A DNA stretch of 64,000 nucleotides from Salaquimonas sp. (GCA_022340185.1 JAJDOK010000032.1:23188-87187), one strand, 5' to 3'. Positions 1 through 13,281 are shown, counted from the first letter of the stretch. A program made the numbers and translations. The notes: generated by a model not told the origin, from the sequence alone.

Positions 1-1
1 G

Positions 2-2644
<2,643 letters not shown>

Positions 2645-2657
2645 CGAACCGCCGCGT

Positions 2658-3002
2658 CTAGGTCTCGCTCCATACTGCCATCTCGTTGCCGCCCGGCTCG
2701 CGGAAATGAAGTCGCCGCCCGCCCGGAAACGCATAGGCCGGACGCAAGATTTCCCCGCCGGCTGCCACAATGCGCTTCTCAGCCTCCTCCAGATTGCCTG
2801 TCTTGAGAATGACAAGCGGCGCACCGCCGGACCGCTCCCCGGTTCCGTCGATGCCGCCATCGATCCCCGCATCCGCGAAGGCCTGGTAGGTCGGACCGTA
2901 ATCGGCAAACGACCAGTCGAACGCCTTGGTGAAGAATTTCTTCGACGCTGCAATGTCACCGCTGGCAAACTCGACATAGTCGATTTTCAAATCGTCGCTC
3001 AT
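2658..3002 (-). CDS. VOC/glyoxalase family protein
   Basis: MSDDLKIDYVEFASGDIAASKKFFTKAFDWSF..., C-terminal FREPGGNEMAVW typical of VOC fold. Confidence 0.85.
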   Translation of the reverse strand: MSDDLKIDYVEFASGDIAASKKFFTKAFDWSFADYGPTYQAFADAGIDGGIDGTGERSGGAPLVILKTGNLEEAEKRIVAAGGEILRPAYAFPGGRRLHFREPGGNEMAVWSET

Positions 3003-3082
3003 GCTTTTATCTCCCGTAAATTGTTCCCTTTTTGTTCTATTTTATCGACGCGATGTTTGCAAGCCGACTCACAGTGCGACGG

Positions 3083-3358
3083 TCACGCTGCCGCGCGACG
3101 CGGCACCCTGACACGGCGGAAGATTTCCACGATCCCCGAACGCGTACAGGCGACCGCACCCATCCTCAGTGCGCGGTCGCGCTCAATTCCGGTAATGTCG
3201 TAATGCGGCGCGCTCGTCTTCGGCGGCCCCTGATAGGACAGCCTGTGCACGCCCAGGCGGTGGGCGAAACGGTGCAGTTCGGCCTCGTCATCGGCCAGCA
3301 GATGGCACCATTTACGGCCCTTCCAGTGCCAGATCGCATCGTCGACATAAACCGCCAT
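3083..3358 (-). CDS. DUF4031-like small conserved protein
   Basis: MAVYVDDAIWHWKGRKWCHLLADDEAELHRFA...; internal ATG preferred over the longer ORF start. Confidence 0.65.
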   Translation of the reverse strand: MAVYVDDAIWHWKGRKWCHLLADDEAELHRFAHRLGVHRLSYQGPPKTSAPHYDITGIERDRALRMGAVACTRSGIVEIFRRVRVPRRAAA

Positions 3359-3438
3359 GAATCGCCCTTCATGTTCGCTGACCCGCGATGATTTTACGGT
3401 TGCCGGCACCAGGTCAAGCCCGCAGGAAGCAGGCGCGC

Positions 3439-4527
3439 CTACCCTTTCGGCGAGAACAGCCTTTGCAGCCAATTCTTCTTCTTGGCCGATGCGGCCTCGG
3501 CGCTGAGCGGCGAAGGTTGGGGAACCGGGACTGCTTCACCGGCATTGGTGGTCGTCGCAGCACTTTCCTCGGCAGGTTGTGCCGCAGCCGCCGCAGGCGC
3601 GGTGTTCGTGTCCTGCGATATGTTCGCCACGCTCGTCTTGCCGGCAAACAGGTCGCGGATCGCCTTCTTCTTCAGGACTTCCTCGAAAACTTCCTCGTCC
3701 TTCGTCACCTTCTGCGAATAGGCGAGCGCCAGGCTGTCGGGCGTCGTCGTCTCGGGGCAGGCGCGGGTCGGCTTGAAGTCCTTTTCGTCTTCCGCGATGC
3801 GGTTGAACACATATTGCCGGTCGCAGACATCGACCTTCGGCGGATGATGCGTGATCGCGAAATGGTCGCTGCCTTCCTTCAGCATCTTCCAGAACTCGAA
3901 ATTCGGATCATCCTTGTGCAGGGCCATGTTCTCCGGCGTCATGCGGAACGGAAAGGCCTGGACCTGGAAGCTCTTCTGGCCGCCCTTGAAGGCTTCGCGC
4001 GCCAGCGAATAGATTTCGCCGATACGTTCGTCCGTCATCGAATAGCAGCCCGCCGACGAACACGCACCGTGCACCATCAGATTGGAGCCGGTACGCCCGT
4101 TGGCGCGGTCATAGCTGTTGGGAAAGCCGATGTTGAAGGACAGGTAGTAGTCCGACTTCGGATTCATCTGGTAGGGATTGATGGTGTAGAACCCTTCAGG
4201 CGCCTGGCGGTCGCCCTCCTTGAATTTCGGCCCCAGCTTGCCCGACCATTTGCAGATCTGGTAGGTCTCGAGCAGGTCGTATTCGCCCTTGTCGGTCTGC
4301 TTCCAGACTTCCAGCTCGCTTTCTTCCTTGAAGATGCGGATCATGATCGGCGAGGCCGCCGTCATGCCCTTGGCCTTCATCTTCTTGACGAGCTTCTGCG
4401 AGATCGGTGTCTCTGCCTTGGGGAAGAGCGAGATCATGCCGCCGTCCTGACAGCCGCCGGCGAAGAGCGCCAGCGCCAGCAGGCCCATCGCGGCCGTCAG
4501 CCTCCAACCCTTGGTCTTCCCGATCAT
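3439..4527 (-). CDS. YafK-like murein L,D-transpeptidase lipoprotein
   Basis: Signal and lipobox LFAGGCQDGG; YkuD-type motif HGACSSAGCYSMTD. Confidence 0.85.
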   Translation of the reverse strand: MIGKTKGWRLTAAMGLLALALFAGGCQDGGMISLFPKAETPISQKLVKKMKAKGMTAASPIMIRIFKEESELEVWKQTDKGEYDLLETYQICKWSGKLGPKFKEGDRQAPEGFYTINPYQMNPKSDYYLSFNIGFPNSYDRANGRTGSNLMVHGACSSAGCYSMTDERIGEIYSLAREAFKGGQKSFQVQAFPFRMTPENMALHKDDPNFEFWKMLKEGSDHFAITHHPPKVDVCDRQYVFNRIAEDEKDFKPTRACPETTTPDSLALAYSQKVTKDEEVFEEVLKKKAIRDLFAGKTSVANISQDTNTAPAAAAAQPAEESAATTTNAGEAVPVPQPSPLSAEAASAKKKNWLQRLFSPKG

Positions 4528-4714
4528 CTTGCCCTTGCTGTCTGCCGAGTCTTGTCCCGTTCCCGCGCCTGGCGCTTGGCGAACTGATTCGTCAGATTAC
4601 CCCGCCAGTCATCTAAATGTCCGGGATTCCGGATACCGGTTCAAGGTTTATAACCGGTTTCCTTCACTCCGAACGGGGCCAAATTTGGGCCGAGAGCCAT
4701 TTCCACACGGCTTA

Positions 4715-5671
4715 TCAGGCGAGATTGCGGCCTATTGCAAGGAACTTCTCGCGGCGCTGCTGGCGCAATGCGTCGCCGTCTAGGCCGCCCAGTTCCTCCA
4801 GTGCGCTGCGTATAGTCTCGCCCGTGTCCGCGAGCACGCCGGCCGGCTCGCGATGCGCTCCGCCAACCGGTTCGGCGATAATGCCATCGATCACGCCAAG
4901 CTGCTGAAGGTCCTGCGCGGTGATCTTCATCGATGTCGCGACATCCTTTGCCTTCGCCGCATCGCGCCACAGGATCGAAGCGGCGGCTTCGGGCGAGGCG
5001 ACGGAGTAGATCGAATGCTGAAGCATGTAGACCCGGTTGGCCGTCGCAATCGCCATCGCGCCGCCTGAACCGCCCTCGCCGACGACAACCGAGACAAGAG
5101 GCACCCGGATGTTGAGGCATTTCTCGATCGAACGGGCAATCGCTTCCGCCTGGCCGCGTTCTTCCGCTCCGACACCCGGAAACGCGCCGGCGGTATCGAC
5201 CAGCGTGATGACGGGGATGTCAAACCGGTCGGCAAGATCCATGATCCGGATCGCCTTCCTGTATCCCTCGGGCCGCGCCATGCCGAAATTATGTTTCAGC
5301 CGGCTTTCGGTGTCGGCGCCCTTTTCATGGCCGATGACGGCGACGGACTCGCCGTCGAACCGGCCGAATCCTGCGACAATCGCCATATCCTCGCCGAAAT
5401 AGCGATCGCCCGACAATGGCGTGAAATCGGTAATGAAGGCTCCCAGATAGTCCTTGAAATGCGGCCGGTCGGGATGGCGGGCGATCTGCGTCTTGTGCCA
5501 GGGCGTCAGCTTCGAATACAGATCGTTGAGCGTCTCGTTCGCCCTGATCTCCAGCTTCTCGATTTCGCCCGACAGATCAACGTTTTCGTCGCCCTCGGAC
5601 ATGGTGCGCAATTCGTGGATTTTTCCCTCGATATCGGCAACCGGCTTTTCGAATTCGAGATAGCTGCGCAT
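4715..5671 (-). CDS. accA: Acetyl-CoA carboxylase carboxyltransferase subunit alpha
   Basis: MRSYLEFEKPVADIEGKIHELR...; RHPDRPHFKDYL; GEGGSGGAMAIATANRVYML. Confidence 0.97.
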   Translation of the reverse strand: MRSYLEFEKPVADIEGKIHELRTMSEGDENVDLSGEIEKLEIRANETLNDLYSKLTPWHKTQIARHPDRPHFKDYLGAFITDFTPLSGDRYFGEDMAIVAGFGRFDGESVAVIGHEKGADTESRLKHNFGMARPEGYRKAIRIMDLADRFDIPVITLVDTAGAFPGVGAEERGQAEAIARSIEKCLNIRVPLVSVVVGEGGSGGAMAIATANRVYMLQHSIYSVASPEAAASILWRDAAKAKDVATSMKITAQDLQQLGVIDGIIAEPVGGAHREPAGVLADTGETIRSALEELGGLDGDALRQQRREKFLAIGRNLA

Positions 5672-5839
5672 TCACCAGACTTCTTGTTTTGTTGGGATGG
5701 ATGCCGAAGGCCGCGGCCCATGAGGTCGGTTCCAGGCGGTGACCTCAAAATCGCGCGGCACACTGGCTTTTGGGGTCAATAATGTCAATATTTTGTGCAG
5801 GCGCGAAGAAAGCGCCTTTTACCCCGCCCGATCGCCGTT

Positions 5840-6781
5840 TCACTTCCCCGGACGCGCCAGTGGATGGCCTTCCTCGACCAGCCGGCGGAGCCTCTCGTCG
5901 AGGATATGGGTATAGATTTGCGTTGTGGATATGTCGGCATGGCCGAGCAATTGCTGCACGACGCGCAAATCTGCCCCGTTCTGCAACAGATGGCTGGCGA
6001 AAGCGTGACGCAGCACATGCGGTGACAGTTTCGAAGCGTCGAGACCGGCGCGAACGGCCAAATCCTTCAAATCCCGCGCGAAGGCCTGCCGCGTAACATG
6101 ACCCTCGGCCGAGGAAGCCGGGAACAGGAATTCGGTCGATCTTGCCTTGTCGACAGCCCCCTTTCCGGCTTGTTTGCGCGCCGCCAGATAAGTGTCGATC
6201 GCCGCCTTGGAACGTTCCGACAGGGGTACGATGCGTTCGCGTCCACCCTTGCCGGTGATCGAGAGAAAGGGCTGGTTCGGCCTTGCTGCGCCGGCAGGCA
6301 GGCTTACCAGTTCGCTGACCCGCATGCCGGTCGCATAGATCAGCTCGACCAGCGCCAGCATGCGCGCTGCCCGCACTTTCGCACTTGGCCGCCTTGCCGA
6401 TTCCGCTTCGCTTTCCGCCTGCCCGATCAGACGGTCGACTTCCTCGATACGCATCACCTTTGGCAGCGGGCGGCCTGGCTTGGGTGCCGATACGGGTCCG
6501 CTCGGATCGTCGCCCCGCAGCCCCTCGGCAAACAGGAAACGATGGAACTGCCGGATCGCCGAAAGGTGCCGCGCCTGCGTCGTTGCGGCAAAACCGACGC
6601 GTGCCAGCATCTCCATATGCTTCTTGATATCGTCGGCCTCGGCGGTTTTGAAATCCCTGCCGGTACCTTCCAGAAAAGCGCGATAGGCCTCCAGATCGCG
6701 GGCATAGGATTCAAGCGTGTTCTTCGCCGCGCCGCGCTCGGCGCTCATCATCTCGAGGAAATTGTCGATCAGGTGGTGCAT
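5840..6781 (-). CDS. xerD: Tyrosine recombinase XerD
   Basis: Catalytic motifs HVLRHAFASHLLQNGADLRVVQQLLGHADISTTQIYTH; chromosomal context next to aroK. Confidence 0.92.
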   Translation of the reverse strand: MHHLIDNFLEMMSAERGAAKNTLESYARDLEAYRAFLEGTGRDFKTAEADDIKKHMEMLARVGFAATTQARHLSAIRQFHRFLFAEGLRGDDPSGPVSAPKPGRPLPKVMRIEEVDRLIGQAESEAESARRPSAKVRAARMLALVELIYATGMRVSELVSLPAGAARPNQPFLSITGKGGRERIVPLSERSKAAIDTYLAARKQAGKGAVDKARSTEFLFPASSAEGHVTRQAFARDLKDLAVRAGLDASKLSPHVLRHAFASHLLQNGADLRVVQQLLGHADISTTQIYTHILDERLRRLVEEGHPLARPGK

Positions 6782-6802
6782 TCCACCTCGTTTCCTGCCC
6801 GC

Positions 6803-6949
6803 CTATTGCGGCTTCAGCTTGGCCGGCGGAATGCGCACGGTCATTTCGCGTTGGTTCGGCTCGACCATGGTCGCCAGTGCCACCATGCCGCCATAGATGC
6901 CGCCGGCAATGATCGCGCAGATCACCAGAAACCGAATCAGACTTGGCAT
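6803..6949 (-). CDS. Small single-TM protein (48 aa)
   Basis: MPSLIRFLVICAIIAGGIYGGMVALATMVEPNQREMTVRIPPAKLKPQ; C-terminal part of the listed ORF 6803..7651. Confidence 0.6.
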   Translation of the reverse strand: MPSLIRFLVICAIIAGGIYGGMVALATMVEPNQREMTVRIPPAKLKPQ

Positions 6950-7165
6950 GAATTCGTCCCGTACGCTCCCGCCGCCCCGCACGTTCTTCACATGTCGTTG
7001 AGGGCCTTTATGGGAAAACCATTGAAAAATGGCAAGCTTGGCGGGTCGGCGGCGTGGCTGGCGGCACCCTTGCCACTTGACGAAACCGCGCCGATGGTAT
7101 GCAACCGCCGCACATTTCAAGGGTTCCGCGCAACCTCGGCGCCAGATCGACGCGGAAGACGGGTA

Positions 7166-7762
7166 ATGAGAAAGGCAGAACGGATTCATATTATCAGGAC
7201 CGCCCTTGACGGACGCAGCATCGTCTTCGTCGGCATGATGGGTTGCGGCAAGTCGGCAATCGGCCGCCTCATCGCCGCCGAACTCGACCTGCTCTATTTC
7301 GATTCCGACACCGAGATCACCGCAGCCGCAGATCTGAGTGTGGCGGAAATATTCGAGCGTTTTGGCGAGGACTATTTCCGCAGGGGAGAGGAGCGCGTCA
7401 TTGCCCGCCTTCTTGGCGAGGGACCTGCCGTCATCTCGCTGGGTGGCGGTGCGTTCATGTCGCCGACAACCCGCGAGGAAATCGCGGCAAAAGCCATCTC
7501 CATCTGGCTCAAGGCCGATATCGACCTGCTTATGAGCCGCGTCATGCGCCGGCCCGGCACGCGGCCGCTGCTCGAAACCGGCGATCCGAGGGCGAAGCTG
7601 ACCGAGCTTCTGGATAAACGCTCGCCGGTCTACGCGCTTGCCGACCTGCATGTCGAATCATCGCGCATGTCGAAGAAGCAGACCTGCGAAAACGTGCTGA
7701 AAAGCCTCCAGGCATGGTTGGCAGAACATGGCGCCGACAACCGGCTGGCGAAGGTGAAATGA
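7166..7762 (+). CDS. aroK: Shikimate kinase
   Basis: FVGMMGCGKSAIGRLIA Walker A, FDSDTEI, ISLGGGAF; overlaps aroB start. Confidence 0.95.
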   Translation: MRKAERIHIIRTALDGRSIVFVGMMGCGKSAIGRLIAAELDLLYFDSDTEITAAADLSVAEIFERFGEDYFRRGEERVIARLLGEGPAVISLGGGAFMSPTTREEIAAKAISIWLKADIDLLMSRVMRRPGTRPLLETGDPRAKLTELLDKRSPVYALADLHVESSRMSKKQTCENVLKSLQAWLAEHGADNRLAKVK

Positions 7763-8886
7763 CCGAGACCGTCACCGTCGAACTGGGCAAGAGATCCTAT
7801 CGCATCGACATTGGCGCCGGGTTGATCGAAGGCGCGGGCGAGGTGGTCACCGCGCAGCGCCCCGGCGTGCGCTGCGCCATCGTCACCGATGACAATGTCG
7901 ATGCCGCTCACGGCGATGCCCTGCGCGCCTCTCTCGACAAGGCCGGTATCGGCCACACCACGCTGAGCGTGCCACCCGGCGAACCGTCGAAATGCTATGC
8001 CATGTTCGAGAAGGTCGTGAACGGTCTGCTTGAGGCAAGGCTCGAACGGGGCGATCTGGTGTTGGCGCTGGGCGGGGGCGTTGTCGGCGACCTCGCCGGC
8101 TTCGCCGCTTCCGTCACCAGAAGGGGCATGGATTTCGTCCAGATCCCGACCTCGCTGCTTGCCCAGGTCGATTCCTCCGTCGGCGGCAAGACCGGCATCA
8201 ACGCGCCTGCCGGCAAGAATCTCGTCGGCGCCTTCCACCAGCCCGTCCTGGTGCTGGCCGATACCGGCGCACTGGCCACGCTGCCGCCGCGCGAATTCCG
8301 CGCCGGTTACGCCGAGGTTGCCAAGTACGGCTTGATCGACCGTCCGGATTTCTTCCAGTGGCTGGAAAAAAACAGCGATGAGGTCTTCGCTTTCGGGCCG
8401 GCGCTCGCGCAGGCGATCGCGGCAAGCTGCCGCGCCAAGGCCGAAATCGTCGTCGCCGACGAGACCGAGAAGGGCCAGCGCGCCCTGCTCAATCTCGGCC
8501 ACACCTTCGCCCATGCGCTCGAAGGCGCATGCGGCTACGACGGTGCGCGGCTGGTTCATGGCGAGGCGGTTGCCATCGGTCTGGTGCTGGCGCACGAATT
8601 CTCCAACCGGATGAACCTCTGCGACGCCGACACGGTCGTGCGCGTGTGCGATCATCTGAAAAAGGTCGGCCTGCCGACGAAGATTGGCGACATTCCTGGA
8701 CCTCGTCTCGATGCCGACACGCTGTCGCGTTTCATCGCCCAGGACAAGAAGGTCAAGCGCGGCCGCCTGACCTTCATTCTTACAAAAGGCCTCGGCCAGT
8801 CCTATATTGCCGACGACGTTCCCCCCGATGAAGTACTTGCTTTCCTGAAGGAAAAACTGACGCCCTCTGGGAATAATCTGTCATGA
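7759..8886 (+). CDS. aroB: 3-dehydroquinate synthase
   Basis: LGGGVVGDLAGFAAS, SSVGGKTGIN, GHTFAHALE; ATGA overlap with aroK. Confidence 0.97.
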   Translation: MTETVTVELGKRSYRIDIGAGLIEGAGEVVTAQRPGVRCAIVTDDNVDAAHGDALRASLDKAGIGHTTLSVPPGEPSKCYAMFEKVVNGLLEARLERGDLVLALGGGVVGDLAGFAASVTRRGMDFVQIPTSLLAQVDSSVGGKTGINAPAGKNLVGAFHQPVLVLADTGALATLPPREFRAGYAEVAKYGLIDRPDFFQWLEKNSDEVFAFGPALAQAIAASCRAKAEIVVADETEKGQRALLNLGHTFAHALEGACGYDGARLVHGEAVAIGLVLAHEFSNRMNLCDADTVVRVCDHLKKVGLPTKIGDIPGPRLDADTLSRFIAQDKKVKRGRLTFILTKGLGQSYIADDVPPDEVLAFLKEKLTPSGNNLS

Positions 8887-10142
8887 CATCCGATTACTGG
8901 ATTTTGCTGTCCGTCATTGTCGCCCTGATTGTCGCTTCGGGTTTCTTTTCGGGCTCCGAAACTGCACTGACTGCCGTCTCGCGGGCACGCATGCATCTGC
9001 TGGAAAAGAACGGCGACAAACGTGCCGCGATCGTCAACGCACTGATCAACCGGCGTGACCGCCTGATCGGCGCGCTTCTGATCGGCAACAATCTGGTCAA
9101 CATCCTGGCTTCCGTACTGGCGACCAGCGCCTTTTTGAAATTGTTCGGCGATACCGGCCTGGTCATCGCCACCATCGCCATGACCGTCGTCATCGTCATC
9201 TTCGCGGAGATCACGCCGAAGAGCTGGGCGATCTCGAGCGCCGACAGGTTCGCGCTCGCCGTCGCGCCGCTCGTCGGTTTCGTCGTCGCCGTGCTGGCGC
9301 CTTTCGCCAATGTGACGAGTTTCATCGTTCGCGGGATTCTCAGGCCTTTCGGCATCCACTTCGATGCGACCCAGTCCATGCTGAGCGCGCATGAGGAATT
9401 GCGCGGCGCCGTCGAGGTGCTGCACCGCGAAGGTTCCGTCGTCAAGGACGACCGCTACCGCCTCGGCGGCATCCTCGACCTGCACGAACTGGAAGTCTCC
9501 GACGTGATGATCCACCGCACCAAGATGCTGTCGATCAATTGCGATGATCCGGCCGAGGCGATCGTGCGCCAGATCCTCGACAGCCCCTATACGCGCATTC
9601 CCGTGTGGAAGAATGAGGCCGAGAACATTGTCGGCATCGTCCATGCCAAGGACGTGCTGCGCTTTGTCGGTTCGAACGAGGACCTGACGAAATTCGACGT
9701 CATGAAGATCGCGGCCAAGCCCTGGTTCGTGCCCGAGACGACGACACTTCAGGACCAGCTCAACGCCTTCCTGCGCAAGAAGGCGCATATCGCGCTGGTC
9801 GTCGACGAATATGGCGAGGTCAAGGGCATCGTCACGCTGGAGGACATCCTGGAGGAGATCGTCGGCGAGATCGCCGACGAGCACGATATCGAGGTTTCCG
9901 GCGTGCAGACCCAGGCAGACGGTTCCGTCATCGTCGACGGTTCGGTGCCGATCCGCGATTTGAACCGCGCGCTTGACTGGGAATTGCCCGACGACGAGGC
10001 GACCACGGTCGCCGGCCTCGTTATTCACGAAGCGCAAACGATTCCCGAGGAAAAGCAGGCTTTCACCTTCTACGGCAAGCGCTTCGTCGTCATGCACCGC
10101 GAGAAGAACCGCCTGACGCAATTGCGGATCAGAAACCTCTGA
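8883..10142 (+). CDS. HlyC/CorC family protein (DUF21 + CBS + CorC_HlyC)
   Basis: N-terminal TM domain GFFSGSETALTAVSRAR, CBS pair, VDEYGEVKGIVTLEDILEEIVGEI. Confidence 0.93.
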   Translation: MTSDYWILLSVIVALIVASGFFSGSETALTAVSRARMHLLEKNGDKRAAIVNALINRRDRLIGALLIGNNLVNILASVLATSAFLKLFGDTGLVIATIAMTVVIVIFAEITPKSWAISSADRFALAVAPLVGFVVAVLAPFANVTSFIVRGILRPFGIHFDATQSMLSAHEELRGAVEVLHREGSVVKDDRYRLGGILDLHELEVSDVMIHRTKMLSINCDDPAEAIVRQILDSPYTRIPVWKNEAENIVGIVHAKDVLRFVGSNEDLTKFDVMKIAAKPWFVPETTTLQDQLNAFLRKKAHIALVVDEYGEVKGIVTLEDILEEIVGEIADEHDIEVSGVQTQADGSVIVDGSVPIRDLNRALDWELPDDEATTVAGLVIHEAQTIPEEKQAFTFYGKRFVVMHREKNRLTQLRIRNL

Positions 10143-10196
10143 GCCTTTGGAAGGTTCATCCCTCCCGTCGCGCACAGCCGCACCGGTTGTGCCATA

Positions 10197-12122
10197 TTGC
10201 GCTTCGGCAAGCACCGCGAAACAGGAATGGGCACCGGCATGGCGTTGACCGAAACGCGGCAAATCGCGCATGAAGTGATGGCTGCCTACCGCACGGCGTG
10301 GCGCCATCTGCGCCCGCTGTTCGCCGCCTATCTGTTCGTCCGACTGCTCGCGCTGGCGATTTTCGCGCCACTCGCCACGTTGCTGCTTTCGCTGGCGATC
10401 AGAACCAGCGGCCGCAGTGCCTTCACCGACCAGGAGATCGCCTATTTCCTGGCGACCCCGGCCGGCCTTGCCGGCATGGCAGTGGCCGGCGCCTTGCTGA
10501 TCGTCGCGTTCGTTCTCGACATTTCGCTCATGACCGCCATCCTTCGCACTGGCGAGCACACCATGACAGGAGCGGTGCAGGCCGGGCTGCGTCTGGCCTT
10601 TGGCCGCGTCACCGTCCTGTTCCGCTTCGCCTTGCGCCTGCTTGCCTATGTCGTGGCGATTGCCCTGCCCTTCCTTGTCGTGGCCAGCGCGATCGCCTGG
10701 TTCGCGTTGCGCAGCTACGATATCAACTACTACCTGACCTACTGGCCGCCCACATTCATTTTTGCGGCCATTGCGATCGCGCTGGTGGCCTGTGCCGCCA
10801 TCGTGGTGCTGATCAGGCAATTGTCGGGTTGGTGCATCGCGCTGCACCTTATCGTGTTCAGGCGCATTTCGCCGAGGCTGGCTTTTGGCCAAAGCAGGCA
10901 AATGCTTTTTGGCCATCGCCGCAAACTGGTCGCAAGCATCGTCGCCTGGATTGCCGCGCGCATCGTGCTTGGACTTGCCCCGACAATCGTCGCGGGTTTG
11001 CTGATTGAGTTTGTTTCGGATGCTTTCGGCGCCCGACTGCACATCGCTGCCATCCTCGTGATCGCCGTCCTGATTGTGTGGGCGTTCGCCAACGCTCTGC
11101 TTCACGCGCTGTCGAACGGTGCGCTGTCCGACCTGCTCTACCGCCTCTACCTGCGCGCCACGCGCGACGAGCCGGAACCTGAAGGAGCTTTTGCGCCCCC
11201 GACGCGACGCGCAAGAACTGCCGGCCTGCCCGCCGCCGGCATTGCTCTTGGCGCGCTCGCCGTCGTCTTCGCCACCATTGTCGGGGCCAACAGATTGCTT
11301 GACCGTATCCAGACACAGCGAACGGTCGAGATCATCGCGCATCGCGGTGCGGCCGCGATCCGGCCTGAAAACACGCTCGCCTCGATCGAAAAGGCGCTGG
11401 AGGACAAGGCCGACTGGGTCGAGATCGACGTCCAGGAAACCGCCGATGGCGAGGTCATCGTCGCCCATGACAGCGACTTCATGAAATTGGCGGGCGTCAA
11501 TCTGAAAACATGGAATGCGACGATGGACGACATCGCCCGCATCGACATCGGCAGCTGGTTCGACCCCGCCTGGTCGAACGAACGCACACCGACATTGCGC
11601 CAGGTGCTGGACAAGGCCAGGGGCCGGGGCAAGGTCATCATCGAGCTCAAATATTACGGCCATGATGTCAAGCTGGAACAGCGCGTCGCAGCCATTGTCG
11701 ATTCGACCGGCATGGCTGCCAACATCGCCGTCATGTCGCTCAAGGCCAAAGGGATAGACAAGATGCACGCGCTGCGCCCCGACTGGCACTATGGCATTCT
11801 CGCGGCCAAGGCGATCGGCAATCTGGCCGCGCTGAACGTCCAGTTCCTCGCGGTCAATACCGGGCAGGTTTCGACGCGTCTCATCAAACAGGCGCATGCG
11901 CAGGGAAAACAGGTCTATGCATGGACCGTCGATGACCCACTGATGATGTCGCGCATGATTTCCATGGGGATCGACGGCCTGATCACCAACGACCCGGCTC
12001 TGGCCCGCCATGTCATGGACGCGCGCAACGGGATCGAGACCTATCAGCGCCTCATGCTGTGGCTGGTCGACCAGTTCCGCATTGGCAGTTTCGATTTTGT
12101 CGCCGACGAAAAGGATGGATGA
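10197..12122 (+). CDS. Glycerophosphoryl diester phosphodiesterase with N-terminal membrane domain
   Basis: C-terminal IIAHRGAAAIRPENTLASIEKALEDKADWVEIDVQETADGEVIVAHD; hydrophobic N-half. Start may be internal (MGTGMALTETRQ). Confidence 0.9.
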   Translation: MRFGKHRETGMGTGMALTETRQIAHEVMAAYRTAWRHLRPLFAAYLFVRLLALAIFAPLATLLLSLAIRTSGRSAFTDQEIAYFLATPAGLAGMAVAGALLIVAFVLDISLMTAILRTGEHTMTGAVQAGLRLAFGRVTVLFRFALRLLAYVVAIALPFLVVASAIAWFALRSYDINYYLTYWPPTFIFAAIAIALVACAAIVVLIRQLSGWCIALHLIVFRRISPRLAFGQSRQMLFGHRRKLVASIVAWIAARIVLGLAPTIVAGLLIEFVSDAFGARLHIAAILVIAVLIVWAFANALLHALSNGALSDLLYRLYLRATRDEPEPEGAFAPPTRRARTAGLPAAGIALGALAVVFATIVGANRLLDRIQTQRTVEIIAHRGAAAIRPENTLASIEKALEDKADWVEIDVQETADGEVIVAHDSDFMKLAGVNLKTWNATMDDIARIDIGSWFDPAWSNERTPTLRQVLDKARGRGKVIIELKYYGHDVKLEQRVAAIVDSTGMAANIAVMSLKAKGIDKMHALRPDWHYGILAAKAIGNLAALNVQFLAVNTGQVSTRLIKQAHAQGKQVYAWTVDDPLMMSRMISMGIDGLITNDPALARHVMDARNGIETYQRLMLWLVDQFRIGSFDFVADEKDG

Positions 12123-12146
12123 AACGCAGGAGGCACCGAAGCCCGG

Positions 12147-12428
12147 TCAGGCTTCCGCCGGCGTCTTCGCCTCGATTGCCAGCGCATGCAGGCCTGCCGC
12201 GATTTCCTCCGCCGCAAGCGCATTGATCGCCCGGTGGCGCTCAACCCGGCTCATGCCGGCAAAGGCGTCCGAAACGATGCGGATGCGCAGATGGGTCTCG
12301 CCCGAACCGTCATAGGTTTCATCACCGTGATGATGACCGGCATGCAGATGGCTTTCATTGATGATCTCGAGTCTGCTTGGGCTGAATTCCTGCTCGAGTT
12401 TCATCTTGAGATTGTCGCTGCGACCCAT
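12147..12428 (-). CDS. BolA family protein
   Basis: MGRSDNLKMKLEQEFSPSRLEIINESHLHAGHHHG...GMSRVERHRAINALAAEEI. Confidence 0.93.
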   Translation of the reverse strand: MGRSDNLKMKLEQEFSPSRLEIINESHLHAGHHHGDETYDGSGETHLRIRIVSDAFAGMSRVERHRAINALAAEEIAAGLHALAIEAKTPAEA

Positions 12429-12541
12429 GTCGGGGCTCCGGGGAATCGATTTTTCGGATAACACGCAAACGCTCCTTTTGCGCAGCACACGGCTGAATGT
12501 CAATTCTTGTGAATGCAGCGCGCGAACCCCATAATCCGTCG

Positions 12542-13171
12542 ATGAGCACCTCTTCGAAATATTTCGACAAGATCAGGATCGGCAAGCGCCAGGCGCGCCG
12601 GGCCGCCGCGTCGAACGGACCCGGCGTGCAGAGCGGCCGCACCTGCCAGTGGGAGGGGTGCGACAAGCCCGCCACCCACCGCGCGCCGATGGGCCGTGCC
12701 CATGAGGGGCAATATTTCCATTTCTGCTTCGACCATGTGCGCGAATACAACAAGTCCTACAATTATTTCTCCGGCCTCGACGACGATGCGGTGGCGAAGT
12801 TCCAGAAGGATGCCGTCGTCGGCCATCGCCCGACATGGACCATGGGCGTCAATCGCTGGGGCAACACGCCGGAGGCCGAAGGGACCGACCGCCATGCCGG
12901 AGCCTCGGCGAGAGTCCGCGCCCGCCTGCAGGCAAGATCCGGCGAAAGGCAGGCTTCGCCGCGTGCCCGCAGGTTGCGCAGCCTCGAACAAAAGGCGCTC
13001 GATGACCTGGGATTGCCGCATTCGGCGACGGCGGCAGAGATCAAGGCGCGCTACAAGGAACTTGTCAAACGCCACCATCCCGATGCAAATGGGGGCGACC
13101 GTAGCTCTGAAGACCGGCTGCGGCAGATTATCCAGGCCTACAAGCTGCTGAAGCAGACGGGATTGTGCTAG
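12542..13171 (+). CDS. J-domain protein
   Basis: C-terminal J domain with HHPDANGG; MSTSSKYFDKIRIG start. Confidence 0.88.
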   Translation: MSTSSKYFDKIRIGKRQARRAAASNGPGVQSGRTCQWEGCDKPATHRAPMGRAHEGQYFHFCFDHVREYNKSYNYFSGLDDDAVAKFQKDAVVGHRPTWTMGVNRWGNTPEAEGTDRHAGASARVRARLQARSGERQASPRARRLRSLEQKALDDLGLPHSATAAEIKARYKELVKRHHPDANGGDRSSEDRLRQIIQAYKLLKQTGLC

Positions 13172-13281
13172 TCGTCATTGACCGCTAACACACTGGCTTA
13201 ACATACTGGCAAGGCGCCGTCCGCCCTCCACCCAAAGACCGACAAAGAGACATGGATCATTCATCACCGGAGGTACAGGGG

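Noticed and set aside
4640-4665. ACCGGTT...AACCGGT repeat between accA and the L,D-transpeptidase gene as a terminator
   Set aside because: AACCGGTT is self-palindromic, the match is short and there is no U-run; unsupported.
8802-12011. 1069-aa minus-strand ORF opposite aroB/CorC/GDPD genes
   Set aside because: Shadow ORF in high-GC DNA; the plus strand encodes recognisable proteins throughout and the minus translation has no coherent domain.
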